DNA of 64,000 nucleotides from assembly GCF_002020355.1 (NCBI RefSeq), contig NZ_MPZV01000001.1, positions 1,178,001-1,242,000 of the forward strand, in the 5' to 3' direction. This DNA comes from Thioclava sediminum. Its GTDB lineage: Bacteria > Pseudomonadota > Alphaproteobacteria > Rhodobacterales > Rhodobacteraceae. Position numbers and translations under genes: made by a program. Shown in pieces: positions 35,545-44,062 of this stretch (positions are counted from its first letter, which is position 1; every line of letters starts with the position of its first letter). The notes beneath the pieces were generated by a model. That model did no database searches and was not told where the DNA came from. It worked only from the letters and a program-made list of their open reading frames with translations.

Positions 35545-35800
35545 GTGAGCAGTCTTCTCTGGCTGAGCGACGAGAAGATGGCACTGCTCGAGCCGTTCGT
35601 CAGAAAAACAGTCCAATGGACTGTTTTCTGATCTTCCTCACTTCCGAAGAGCCATGGCCGCCCACGGGTTGATGATCGTCATATTCTGAGCGGGATAATC
35701 TTCATAAACCGCAATGGGTTGCACTGGCGCGATGCACCGCAGGAATACGGTCCACCCAAAACACTCTACAACCGCTGGAAGCGTTGGAGCGAGATGGGCT
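35545..35800 (+). pseudogene. IS5-family transposase, N-terminal fragment, disrupted
   Basis: Reading from the GTG at 35545 gives SSLLWLSDEKMALLEPF. After a 45-bp insertion (35599-35643) with an in-frame stop, the frame resumes [17 protein letters not shown], then [20 protein letters not shown] and [11 protein letters not shown]. These are the conserved opening residues of IS5/IS427-type transposases (about 75 residues). Everything after is gone: at 35797-35800 the sequence passes straight into an ion-channel reading frame. The element cannot be active. Its loss probably came with a deletion fusing it to the neighbouring gene. Confidence 0.82.
35601..35630. repeat. 30-bp palindromic insert inside the IS5 remnant
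   Basis: CAGAAAAACAGTCCA (35601-35615) is followed, after one base, by TGGACTGTTTTCTG, its reverse complement except for one extra A. It forms most of the 45-bp insertion that splits the transposase frame. It may be a miniature mobile palindrome. Confidence 0.7.
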
Positions 35801-36042
35801 TCGTGCGCCCAGTGATGGAAACCCACCCTCTGGCCTGGACCTTCTTCTTGCCCTTCATAATGGTCACGACCTTCGCAGTGGTGAACCTCCTGGTGGGCCT
35901 GATCGTGGATTCTATGCAGGACGCTCATTCAGAAGAGGAGACCACGCGCACCGGTGCCTACCGGGATGAAGTTCTCCTGCGGCTCGACGCGATCAAGTGG
36001 CGGATCGGCGATCTTCGGAGAGGCGACCAAACGGGCGAGTGA
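35785..36042 (+). pseudogene. Ion-transport (voltage-gated cation channel) protein, C-terminal remnant
   Basis: The frame continues from the IS5 fragment as [19 protein letters not shown], then a helix [14 protein letters not shown] and a charged tail ([16 protein letters not shown]). This is the last transmembrane helix (S6-like) and cytoplasmic end of bacterial voltage-gated sodium channel-type proteins. Selectivity filter, pore helix and voltage sensor are absent. The residues WS-MG are shared by both families at the junction, suggesting short-homology recombination. The result is a non-functional chimaera of two dead genes in one open frame. Confidence 0.75.
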
Positions 36043-36596
36043 CGCGGGGAGCCGGGGTGCGTATGAGGCAACCTCGACCGGACTTTGAAGGCGTGAGTTG
36101 CCATGGGGGGCGCCACTATCTCTCATAGTCCGCCCTATCTGATTGCGGGGCTCTGAGGGCATACATCTCTCGCTGCAAAGACGCGCAGATCCTCGTAGAA
36201 TTCGGCGAACGCAATTATAAACGCCGCAATCGGACCGAAATCATGGTCGGCACAAGAAAGAAAAACGTCAGACACAAATCCGTCACTTTCCCACCGTCCT
36301 CTCGCCACCTTCTCGCTCAAAGGTTGAGTGGTCGTCATTTCAATTTAAGGAACGACACTTTCTCCAAATAGTTATCTTGGAGCCTAAAATGCATATTTTT
36401 TGGTCTTTTTCTTACCTTATATCTCTGCTTTGCCCGAGATGTGATCCCGTTTTCTCAGCCCGCCTTGAGACCCTCAAGGCCATCCAGGCTTTTCCACCCT
36501 ACCGCTATCGACGGCGTGAACCACCCACACCCTTTCAAGCACATCGTCGAGTGACCTGACGCAGTTAGCCCCTCAAGCTGTCAGGTTGGTGGCGGG

Positions 36597-36622
36597 AGCA
36601 GCCGGGCGATCGCCCGGCTGCT
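36597..36622. terminator. Perfect 26-bp palindrome
   Basis: AGCAGCCGGGCGA and its exact reverse complement TCGCCCGGCTGCT abut with no loop bases. It is a strong hairpin without a T-run; it may be a terminator relic of the gene lost at the IS scar. Confidence 0.5.
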
Positions 36623-36784
36623 TCGCGTTCATCTGAGCCTTCCCCGGCCTTCTTCTATGTCAGCTTCTGAAGCTCAAATTGTCTAATCTTTTCGGTGGCA
36701 TGCCAAAGCAAAGAGCGATTACGTCGCTTTGAGCCTCCCGGTCGCACGACCCCACCGTTCTATTCAGAAAACGGAGGACGAGAG

Positions 36785-36856
36785 ACATCGAATAAGCGGC
36801 ACAAGCCGGAAGAGATTGCCATGAAGCTTAGGCAGCTAGGACGTTCGATCGACGAC
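36785..36856 (+). pseudogene. IS3-family OrfA transposase fragment
   Basis: The frame reads TSNKRHKPEEIAMKLRQLG, close to the start of IS3-group OrfA proteins (KRHKPEEIV.KLRQ, helix-turn-helix). It then degenerates within about 24 residues. No OrfB or terminal repeats are visible. It is a scar only. Confidence 0.65.
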
Positions 36857-37061
36857 ACATCATGCTCAGAACGTATATCGACATGCGGGTGAAGCTCCGG
36901 GCTCGCAGGAGCTCGTTCAACAGCAAGAGGGTGCGGTTCTAGGTGCGGCCCGTCGTGTATCGTCCCCTCCCCTTTTCAAGTCACCGGCATCTCTTCAAAG
37001 CAGCTCTGGTCACATAGAGCGGCGGCCCGGCGCTCGACGGATAGAGCGCTGGGACGAGGTA

Positions 37062-38243
37062 TCAACCGATCTGCGCGGATGCGGGGCCGAAGAACTCATA
37101 GTGAATGCGAGCGTCCGGAACGTTTGCTACCTTCAGACCGGAAACCATCTCCTGCATGAAGCCCGTCGGGCCGCAGATGAAATAGTCCGCCCTGGCCGGA
37201 TCGCTGATCTGCACGAGCCAGTTCGGATCGACGCGGCCGGTATGGACACCATTCGCGACATCATTCTCTTCCGGCACCTCATAGAAGACGTGGCTCTCAT
37301 GCGCCTTCGCACGGGAGGTCGCGGCAAGCGCATGGGACTGGCCGTTCCGCGTCGCGTGGACATAGACCATCCGCAGATCGCCGCCGCCATAGCTCTCCAG
37401 CATCGAGATCATCGGGGTGAGGCCAACGCCGCCTGACAGCAGAACCACCTCTCGCTTGTCTGCGGGATCGAGGAAGAACTCGCCAGCGGGCGCGGCCACG
37501 TCGAACTCGGCGCCGACCTCGACCGCATCATGCAGCCAGTTGGAGATCCGCCCGCCGGGCTCGCGCTTGACGGTGATGCGGTAGGACTGACCATCCGGCG
37601 CCGAGGAGATCGAGTAGTTGCGCCGATACTCCTCGCCTTCCGCAGGTGCAAAGCGGAAGCTCAGATACTGACCGGGGCGATGCTTGAGAACAGGCAACCC
37701 ATCCACGGGATAGAGCGTGAAGGACGCGATCTCGGAGGTTTCGCTGTCCTTCGCGCCAACCTTGAAGCGCCGCCACCCGCGCCAGCCGCCGTCCTGTTCT
37801 TCCGCACCGGCGTAGATCTCTTCTTCTCGCTCGATGAGCGTATTGGCAAGGAACCAGTAGGCCTCGCCCCAGGCATTCAGGATCTCGGGGGTCGCGGCCT
37901 CGCCCAACACCTCGGCGACAGCGCCCAGCAGCGCTTCGCCGACATGGGGGTAATGCTCGGGGAGGATCTGCAAACCGACATGTTTCTGTGCGATCCGTTC
38001 CAGCGCATCGGCCAAGACCCCGGGATTCCGGATATGGGTCGCATAGGCCACCAGCGCCCCCGCGAGCGCTTTGTGCTGCGGCGAGTTGCCATGTTGATGC
38101 GACATGTTGAACAGCGCCCGGATTTCGGGAGCGGCGAGCAGCCTGCGATACATGACCGGCACGATCTGATCGACGTGCTCGGCGACGACGGGTGCAGTGG
38201 CTTCGATGATCGCGAGTGTGTTTTCCGAGAGCGGCTTGGCCAT
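37062..38243 (-). CDS. hmp: Flavohaemoglobin (nitric oxide dioxygenase)
   Basis: The 393-residue protein starts at the ATG behind AGGAG (a second ATG lies one codon earlier). Residues about 1-140 are the globin domain, with the proximal histidine in IAQKHVGLQILPEHYP (about residue 87). A reductase follows, with FAD site RRNYSISSAP and NAD lobe VVLLSGGVGLTPMISML, ending YFICGPTGFMQEM. Flavohaemoglobins convert NO and O2 to nitrate using NADPH or NADH, protecting the cell from nitrosative stress. It is divergent from nsrR, its usual regulator, with shared sites between them. Confidence 0.95.
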   Translation of the reverse strand: MAKPLSENTLAIIEATAPVVAEHVDQIVPVMYRRLLAAPEIRALFNMSHQHGNSPQHKALAGALVAYATHIRNPGVLADALERIAQKHVGLQILPEHYPHVGEALLGAVAEVLGEAATPEILNAWGEAYWFLANTLIEREEEIYAGAEEQDGGWRGWRRFKVGAKDSETSEIASFTLYPVDGLPVLKHRPGQYLSFRFAPAEGEEYRRNYSISSAPDGQSYRITVKREPGGRISNWLHDAVEVGAEFDVAAPAGEFFLDPADKREVVLLSGGVGLTPMISMLESYGGGDLRMVYVHATRNGQSHALAATSRAKAHESHVFYEVPEENDVANGVHTGRVDPNWLVQISDPARADYFICGPTGFMQEMVSGLKVANVPDARIHYEFFGPASAQIG

Positions 38244-38261
38244 CATTGTCTCCTGGGTTAT

Positions 38262-38325
38262 AAAACATACCAATGAACCGCATCTATTCTCTCGGGAATT
38301 AAGATGCCAATCACAGGTATGTTTT
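38262..38325. promoter_or_regulatory. Two mirrored bipartite sites in the hmp-nsrR promoter region
   Basis: AAACATACC-N8-GCATCT occurs at 38263-38285 and, in reverse complement, at 38302-38324, so each divergent promoter has one copy. The spacer is exactly eight bases in both. They are the obvious candidates for NsrR binding. Confidence 0.65.
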
Positions 38326-38399
38326 TCTTGTGCGACATTCTGTCCGGCCTCGTGATACGAGACGCGTCGCTTGGGAGCCCGATCAGGAGAGATCTGCGA

Positions 38400-38825
38400 A
38401 TGCGCTTGAACGACACTACGGACCTTGCCTTGCGCGTCATGATCTATGCGGCGTCGATGAAAGACCGCCGCTTCACGATCGATCATCTCGTCGCGGCCTA
38501 TCACGCGCCTCGAAGCACGGTCATGAAGGTCGTCAACGCGCTGACCCGAGGCGAATTTCTGACTGCCCAACGCGGCCGGTCCGGCGGCCTGGGGCTTGCA
38601 CGTGCCGCCCAAGAGATCGGCGTGGGAACAATTGTGCGCCACATGGAGACGGATTTCGATCTCGTCGAATGTATGCGCAGCGACGGAGATTGCACGATCA
38701 CAGCATCCTGCCGTTTGATTTCTCCCTTGGCGGAAGCCCGGGCGGCTTTCTTGGCGACGCTCGACAACTACACGATTGCCGATATCGCGATCTCGCCGCG
38801 CGATTTCGGGCTGGCAGCATCATGA
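38400..38825 (+). CDS. nsrR: Rrf2-family NO-sensing repressor NsrR
   Basis: The 141-residue protein starts MRLNDTTDLALRVMIYAA, the usual Rrf2 winged-helix opening (NsrR/IscR style). It has the wing segment QRGRSGGLGLAR and three cysteines in ECMRSDGDCTITASCRL (about residues 91-106) spaced to hold an iron-sulfur cluster, as in NsrR. AGGAGAG lies upstream of the ATG. Nitrosylation of the cluster releases DNA and derepresses hmp. Its divergent position beside hmp supports the name. An upstream in-frame ATG (38304) would run through the operator region and is rejected. Confidence 0.88.
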   Translation: MRLNDTTDLALRVMIYAASMKDRRFTIDHLVAAYHAPRSTVMKVVNALTRGEFLTAQRGRSGGLGLARAAQEIGVGTIVRHMETDFDLVECMRSDGDCTITASCRLISPLAEARAAFLATLDNYTIADIAISPRDFGLAAS

Positions 38826-39059
38826 GGCGGCGATCCTGAGGACTTAAGATCAAAAATCTTGACCGAGGCCGTATCACTCTGAGCAACTAACAATAATCAA
38901 TCCATAAGACCGAAGAGCTGAGCCGACGACTGGGGTGAAGAATGGAGATTGAAGCCCGATCCCCTCTCGGGTCGCGCCGCGTGCCGCTGGAACCGGCAAT
39001 CTTGGCCACTCGGGGGATCGCGGCATCGCAAGTTGCAAGACGAGCCCCCTCTTTGGTAG

Positions 39060-39941
39060 CTACGCAGCTATGATCGCCCCCGGCTGCGCGATCACCTCGA
39101 GCGCGCAGGCATGAGCCTGAACAAGGCAGTCCTCGTCTGAAGCGCCCCGAAAATGCGCGGCGAGCCATGCACCGTTGAAACTGTCGCCGGCCGCGGTGGT
39201 ATCGACCACCTTTTGCGCGGCAGGCAGGTCGAGCGGCTTGGCGGTGGGATCGAGCGATATCGCCCCTCCCGCGCCCATCTTCAACGCGCCTTTGCGCGCG
39301 CCCCAGCCGTTGAGCCGCGCGCGCACCGCTTGCGCATCGCGATCACCGAAGAGAGCCATCTCGTCATCCAGCGAAGGCAGCGCGATATCGGCGATGCGCC
39401 ACGCCGCCTCGGTCACGGCGCGGGCGGTCTCGATATCTTCCCAGAGCCGCGGGCGGTAGTTGGAATCGAAAGCCACCCGGGCGGGATGTGCCTCCAGATG
39501 TGCCAAGAGCGACAGGCGCACCGAATGGGGCAGGATCGCCAGCGTGATCGCGCTGAGATAGATCAGATCGACCCCTTCAAGCTGCGCGAATCCATCCTCG
39601 AACAGGCAGCGCGCCGCGGATTGGTCGCGCCAGTAGGAAAAGCTGCGCTCGCCCTTTGAATCGAGCGCGATCGCGTAGATGCCGGGCAGGCGCCCGGGGT
39701 GGCGGCGGATGCGCGCGCAGCCCACACCTTGGTCGGCGATGAAGGCGCTCATGCGATCGGAGACGGCATCGCGCCCCAGCACGGTCACGAATTCGACCTG
39801 CGCTGCCGCCCCAGTCGCGCGCACAAGATAAACCGCAGTGTTGAGCGTATCTCCGGCAAAGCCGATCTGTTGCTCAGGGCGGTCGAAAGACAGCTCGACC
39901 ATCGCTTCCCCGACGCAGGCGATCACGGGTTTCTTCGTCAC
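39060..39941 (-). CDS. kdgK: 2-dehydro-3-deoxygluconokinase (PfkB family)
   Basis: The 293-residue kinase starts at a GTG that overlaps the uxaA stop (GTGA). It has VGEAMVELS near the N-terminus, the substrate GGDxxN-like region as AGDTLNTAVYL, and the PfkB catalytic signature DTTAAGDSFNGAWLA (Asp in GDSF as base) near residue 250. It phosphorylates 2-keto-3-deoxygluconate (KDG) to KDPG, the last step before KDPG aldolase. It is the distal gene of the uronate operon. No KDPG aldolase gene is in the window, so the aldolase must be elsewhere. Confidence 0.88.
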   Translation of the reverse strand: MTKKPVIACVGEAMVELSFDRPEQQIGFAGDTLNTAVYLVRATGAAAQVEFVTVLGRDAVSDRMSAFIADQGVGCARIRRHPGRLPGIYAIALDSKGERSFSYWRDQSAARCLFEDGFAQLEGVDLIYLSAITLAILPHSVRLSLLAHLEAHPARVAFDSNYRPRLWEDIETARAVTEAAWRIADIALPSLDDEMALFGDRDAQAVRARLNGWGARKGALKMGAGGAISLDPTAKPLDLPAAQKVVDTTAAGDSFNGAWLAAHFRGASDEDCLVQAHACALEVIAQPGAIIAA

Positions 39942-41458
39942 ATCACCGCTCCGATTTGCCACGGCTGGAATTCGTTATCGCCCAGCCCGAGGTCTTCCGA
40001 TTTGGTTTTCTCTCCCGATGCGACACGCAGGATCGCCTCGAAGATTTCCGCGCCCTTGTCAGCGATCGACACGCCTTGGCTCAGGATGTCACCACAGCCG
40101 ATATCCATATCGTCGGGCATGGCCGCCATCAGCCGGTCCGAGGTCGCCAGCTTGATCGTCGGCGCGGGTTTCGAGCCGAAAGCAGAGCCACGCCCGGTGG
40201 TAAACACCACGATCTGCGCGCCTGCCGCGATCTGGCCCGTGGCCGAGACCGGATCGTAACCCGGGCTGTCCATGAAGCTCAGCCCTGGCGTGCGAACCTG
40301 TTCGGCATAGTCATAGAAGGCCCGCAGCGGCGTCGCCCCGGCCTTCGCGACCGCGCCGAGGGATTTCTCGAGGATTGTGGTGATCCCGCCCTGCTTGTTG
40401 CCGGGGCTCGGGTTGTTGTCCATCGAGCCGCCGCTCTGCGCGGCATAGCCCTCCCACCAGTCGAGACAGCCAAGGAGCTTTTCGGCCACCTCGGGCATAG
40501 TGCGGCGCAGCAGCAGATCTTCGGCGCCATGGATTTCGGGGGTCTCGGAGAGGATCACGCCCCCGCCCTGCCCCACGATCAGGTCCGAGGCCACACCCAG
40601 CGCCGGGTTCGCGGTGATCGCGGAGAACCCGTCCGAGCCGCCGCATTGCAATCCGATCCGCAGCGCGGAAACCGGGCAGGAGCTGCGGCTGGCCTTGTTC
40701 ACCTCCGGCAGTATTTCACGGAGCTTCGTCTTGATCGCCTCGATCGTGGCGCGGGTGCCGCCGGTCTCCTGAATGGTCAGCGCGTGGAACCGTTCGGTCC
40801 CGGCCGACCCGAAATGCGCCTCCATGCGCGCGATCTGCATCACCTCGCAGCCCAAGCCCACGAAGATCGCCGCGCCGACATTCGGGTGGGTCGCATGGCC
40901 CCAGAGGACACGCTCGAGGCTGTCCGCCCCGCGCCCGCTCGCCGCCATACCGCAGCCGGTGCCATGGGCGAAGGCGACGACGCCGTCGACATTGTCATAA
41001 GGATCGAGCGCGCCCTCAGCCGTAATCTCGGAGGCTGCGCATTTGATCACCGTGGCCGAGCAGTTCACCGTGGCGCAGAGTGCGATGTAATTACGCGTGC
41101 CAACCCGACCATCGTCCCGCGCGTAGCCCATGAAGCTGCGGGGCGCGACCTTCGGGATCGCGGCCTCGGCGTTTGCGAGATCCGCGCCGATCTGGTGGGT
41201 CTCGTCATGCTCGGAATAGCTGACATTGTGGCTATGAACATGTTCGCCCACCGAAATCGGAGCGCTGGCCCGGCCGATGATCTGGCCGAACTTGATCACC
41301 GGATCACCCTCGGCCATCGCCACGCGCGCCAGCTTGTGCCCGGCGGAAACCGGATGTGCGAGCGGCTCGCCGGAGCCAAGCGGGATGCTGCCCGCATCGG
41401 CGCGCGCGGCCAGCACGGCTACGGTATCGCGCGGATGAAGTGTAATCGCTTCAGCCAT
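39938..41458 (-). CDS. uxaA: Altronate dehydratase (UxaA)
   Basis: The 506-residue protein has an N-terminal SAF-like domain (LHPRDTVAVLAARADAGS, about residues 7-24; HKLARVAMAEGDPVIKFGQ) and a long C-terminal UxaA domain. The latter includes GYARDDGRVGTRNYIALC, HGTGCGMA and LQCGGSDGFSAITANPA. Both halves are present in one chain, as in E. coli UxaA. It removes water from D-altronate to give KDG in galacturonate breakdown. It overlaps uxuA by eight bases and kdgK by four. D-galactarate dehydratase is a relative, but the operon context favours altronate. Confidence 0.9.
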   Translation of the reverse strand: MAEAITLHPRDTVAVLAARADAGSIPLGSGEPLAHPVSAGHKLARVAMAEGDPVIKFGQIIGRASAPISVGEHVHSHNVSYSEHDETHQIGADLANAEAAIPKVAPRSFMGYARDDGRVGTRNYIALCATVNCSATVIKCAASEITAEGALDPYDNVDGVVAFAHGTGCGMAASGRGADSLERVLWGHATHPNVGAAIFVGLGCEVMQIARMEAHFGSAGTERFHALTIQETGGTRATIEAIKTKLREILPEVNKASRSSCPVSALRIGLQCGGSDGFSAITANPALGVASDLIVGQGGGVILSETPEIHGAEDLLLRRTMPEVAEKLLGCLDWWEGYAAQSGGSMDNNPSPGNKQGGITTILEKSLGAVAKAGATPLRAFYDYAEQVRTPGLSFMDSPGYDPVSATGQIAAGAQIVVFTTGRGSAFGSKPAPTIKLATSDRLMAAMPDDMDIGCGDILSQGVSIADKGAEIFEAILRVASGEKTKSEDLGLGDNEFQPWQIGAVM

Positions 41459-42635
41459 CGCGACGCCCTTTCAACCCGGCAATCACGCCGCGCATTTCGG
41501 CCAGCCCGCGCATCCGCCCGATCAGCGGATAGCCAGGGAAAGAGCCGCGGGCGGCGTCATCGAGCAGAACATGACCGTGATCAGGCCGGAACGGGATCTG
41601 TGCGTCCGCGCGCCCCTCGGAGGTCCGGAGCGTTTCCTCCGCGAGCAGCGTCTCGGCAACCGCGACCATATCGGTATCGCCGCCCAGATGCGCGGCTTCC
41701 TCGAAACTGCCATCGGGGTCTTTGCGCACGTTGCGCAGGTGGGCAAAATGGATACGCGACGCAAAGTGCTCGGCGATCGCAGGTGGATCATTGGCCGGGT
41801 TCGCCCCGAGCGAGCCGGTGCAAAGCGTCAGCCCGTTCGCGGGACTATCATGCGCCTGCAGGATCCAGTCGATATCCTCGGCATTGGAGACGATCCGCGG
41901 CAGACCGAGAATGTCGCGCGGCGGATCGTCGGGATGGACGCAGAACCGTAGGCCCAGCTCTTCTGCCGTGGGGATCACCTCATCGAGGAAGCGTTTGAAG
42001 TTGCGCCGGATCTCGTCGCGGTCGATACCCTCATAGAGGCCAAGCTGGTCCCGCAGACCGGCGATGTCGTAGCGGTCATAGGCGCCCGGCAGCCCCGACA
42101 TGATCGCGTGCAACAGTGCATCGCGCTCCGACTGCGTCGAGCCCTCGAACCAGGTCTTGGCGCGGGCGCAAACGTCGGGCGTGTAATCGTCCTCGGCCCC
42201 TTCGCGCTTCAGCATGTGAATCTCAAAAGCCGCCATGCGATAGGCCTCGAAGCGCAGGCAGCTACCGCCTGTCGTAAGTGGCGCAGTCAGATCGGTGCGG
42301 GTCCAGTCCAGCACCGGCATGAAATTGTAGCAGATCGTCGTGATGCCCTCGGCCGCGAGATTGGCCATGGATTGGCGATAGTTGGCGAAAAGCGCGCTCA
42401 GATCGCCTTCGCCGCGCTTGATCCGCTCATGGATCGGCAGGCTTTCGACCACATGCCAATGCAGCCCCGCCGCCTCGATCAGTGCCCGTCGTTCCGAGAT
42501 CGCCTCACGCGACCAGACCTCGCCATAGGCAATCTCGTGCAGTGCCGTGACAACGCCGGATGCGCCCGTTTGCGTGATCTGCGGCAAGGAAATCGTGTCC
42601 AGCTCGGGGCCATACCAACGCCAGCTCTCGATCAT
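41451..42635 (-). CDS. uxuA: Mannonate dehydratase (UxuA)
   Basis: The 394-residue protein matches UxuA throughout: MIESWRWYGPELDTISLPQI at the start, then GITTICYNFMPVLDWTRTDL, LRFCVHPDDPPRDILGLPRI and RIHFAHLRNVRK. The Cys, His and Asp residues in these segments are the metal ligands of this TIM-barrel dehydratase. It converts D-mannonate to KDG in the glucuronate branch. It overlaps both neighbours, indicating tight coupling in the operon. Confidence 0.95.
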   Translation of the reverse strand: MIESWRWYGPELDTISLPQITQTGASGVVTALHEIAYGEVWSREAISERRALIEAAGLHWHVVESLPIHERIKRGEGDLSALFANYRQSMANLAAEGITTICYNFMPVLDWTRTDLTAPLTTGGSCLRFEAYRMAAFEIHMLKREGAEDDYTPDVCARAKTWFEGSTQSERDALLHAIMSGLPGAYDRYDIAGLRDQLGLYEGIDRDEIRRNFKRFLDEVIPTAEELGLRFCVHPDDPPRDILGLPRIVSNAEDIDWILQAHDSPANGLTLCTGSLGANPANDPPAIAEHFASRIHFAHLRNVRKDPDGSFEEAAHLGGDTDMVAVAETLLAEETLRTSEGRADAQIPFRPDHGHVLLDDAARGSFPGYPLIGRMRGLAEMRGVIAGLKGRRDG

Positions 42636-44062
42636 CGGAGAACCTCCTGCACCGCAGCGCGCGCGCCTTTTTCGACGAGCGCGCGATAGGCCGCAGAGAC
42701 CGGGGCCTGCAGGGATTGCGCGAGCTCGGGCGGAAAGACCGAGCGCTGCGACAAAAGCGCCGCGACCTTGCCCTCGGCATCGGCTGCGCTGTCGGAGAGC
42801 GCGCGCAGCTCGGCGGCCAGCGGGTCTTTCACTTCAATCGGCTGCCCTCTCTCGTCGATGCCGCCGACGTAGCGCATCCAAGCCGCGATCGCGAGCATCA
42901 GGCCCGGACAGCTCCGCCCGGCCTTCAACGAGTCCATAACAGTGGCCAGAATGCGCTGGGGTAGCTTCTGGCTGCCATCCATCGCGATCTGCCATGTCCG
43001 GTGACGGATCGCGGGATTGGCGTAACGCTCGGCAAGTGCGTCGGCGTAATCCTCAAGTGAAACGCCCGGCGGCGGGGTCAGCGAAGGAATGATTTCGGAG
43101 CGCCACAGATAGCGCACGAAACCGGCCATCGCCTTGTCGTTCATCGTGTCGGAAATCGTCTCATGCCCCGCCAGATAGCCAAGATAGGCCAGAGAGCTGT
43201 GGGTGCCGTTCAGCATCCGCAGTTTCATATGTTCGAACGGAGTGACGTCGCTGACCATCTCGACACCGACCGCGCCCCAATCGGGACGTTCGTCATCGAC
43301 GAAATCATCCTCAATCACCCATTGGCGGAACGGCTCGTGCATCACCGGCAAGGCGTCGTGCCAGCCGGCGAGCTCTTCGAGCCGCGCGATGTCCTCGGGC
43401 TTCGTCGCGGGCACGATGCGGTCCACCATGGTCGACGGGAACCGTCCCTCAGCCGCGATCCAGTCCGCCAGCTCCGGGTCGATGCGACGCGCCAGATCCA
43501 GCACCACGCCGCGCAGCAGCCGGCCGTTTTCGGGCAGGTTGTCACAGCTCATCGCGGTGAAGGGACGCAGGCCGCGCGCGTGGCGCAGCTGCAGCGCACG
43601 CACAAGATAGCCGGGCGCAGAGACGGGCAGGTCGTTGGCCATGTCATGCACGATATCGGGATGATCGGGGTCAAGCGCGCCGGTCGCGGGCGAATGGCAA
43701 TAGCCCTTCTCGGTGATCGTGAGCGAGACAATGCGCACATCCGGATCGGCCATCACGTCGAGCACTGCTTGCGGGTCTTCGCGGGCCACCAGAATGTTGC
43801 TGACGATCTCGATGCGTTCGGGCGTTTCGCCCTCGGGGCCAAACTCCAGCCCGCTATAGGCGAAATCCTGCGGCGCCAGCGCGTCGCGCATCCGCGAGGA
43901 TTGCAGCGACACGCCGGTGATCCCCCAGTCGCCGCCGCTTTTCGCAGCAGCCTCAGCCGTGTAGATCGCCCCATGGGCACGGAAGAACGCGCCGAGGCCG
44001 AGATGGACGATACCGGTTTTGAGCTTCGCGCTCTCGCGGGTGAGACGTTCAGCGGGCAAGCC
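42632..44062 (-). CDS. uxuB: Fructuronate reductase (mannitol dehydrogenase family, UxuB)
   Basis: I place the start at a TTG (44062) because GGAGG lies five bases before it; ATG codons at 44077 and 44071 lack any ribosome site. The product, about 476 residues, has the NAD motif GIVHLGLGAFFRAHGA and the family signature MSCDNLPENGRLLRG. It also has the catalytic-lysine segment MLNGTHSSLAYLGYLAG. The family includes mannitol, fructuronate and tagaturonate reductases. Between uxuA and kduD the fructuronate role is most likely. No separate uxaB is present, so it may also take tagaturonate. Confidence 0.87.
   Translation of the reverse strand, partial: GLPAERLTRESAKLKTGIVHLGLGAFFRAHGAIYTAEAAAKSGGDWGITGVSLQSSRMRDALAPQDFAYSGLEFGPEGETPERIEIVSNILVAREDPQAVLDVMADPDVRIVSLTITEKGYCHSPATGALDPDHPDIVHDMANDLPVSAPGYLVRALQLRHARGLRPFTAMSCDNLPENGRLLRGVVLDLARRIDPELADWIAAEGRFPSTMVDRIVPATKPEDIARLEELAGWHDALPVMHEPFRQWVIEDDFVDDERPDWGAVGVEMVSDVTPFEHMKLRMLNGTHSSLAYLGYLAGHETISDTMNDKAMAGFVRYLWRSEIIPSLTPPPGVSLEDYADALAERYANPAIRHRTWQIAMDGSQKLPQRILATVMDSLKAGRSCPGLMLAIAAWMRYVGGIDERGQPIEVKDPLAAELRALSDSAADAEGKVAALLSQRSVFPPELAQSLQAPVSAAYRALVEKGARAAVQEVLR

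Larger units (their letters stand above)
36043..37061. other. Transposon-scar region without intact genes
   Basis: Short open frames of 60-67 codons at 36135-36338 (minus) and 36377-36559 (plus) lack recognisable motifs. A 26-bp palindrome (36597-36622) and an IS3 OrfA fragment (36785-36856) lie here. I see no intact gene. Confidence 0.5.

Noticed and set aside
36135-36559. Two small frames (minus 36135-36338, plus 36377-36559)
   Set aside because: They lie in an IS scar, have weak starts and no motif; not supported as genes.
39956-41998. 680-codon open frame on the plus strand
   Set aside because: It is antisense to uxaA and uxuA, which have clear family motifs and operon overlaps; its translation is Arg/Ala-rich and motif-free.
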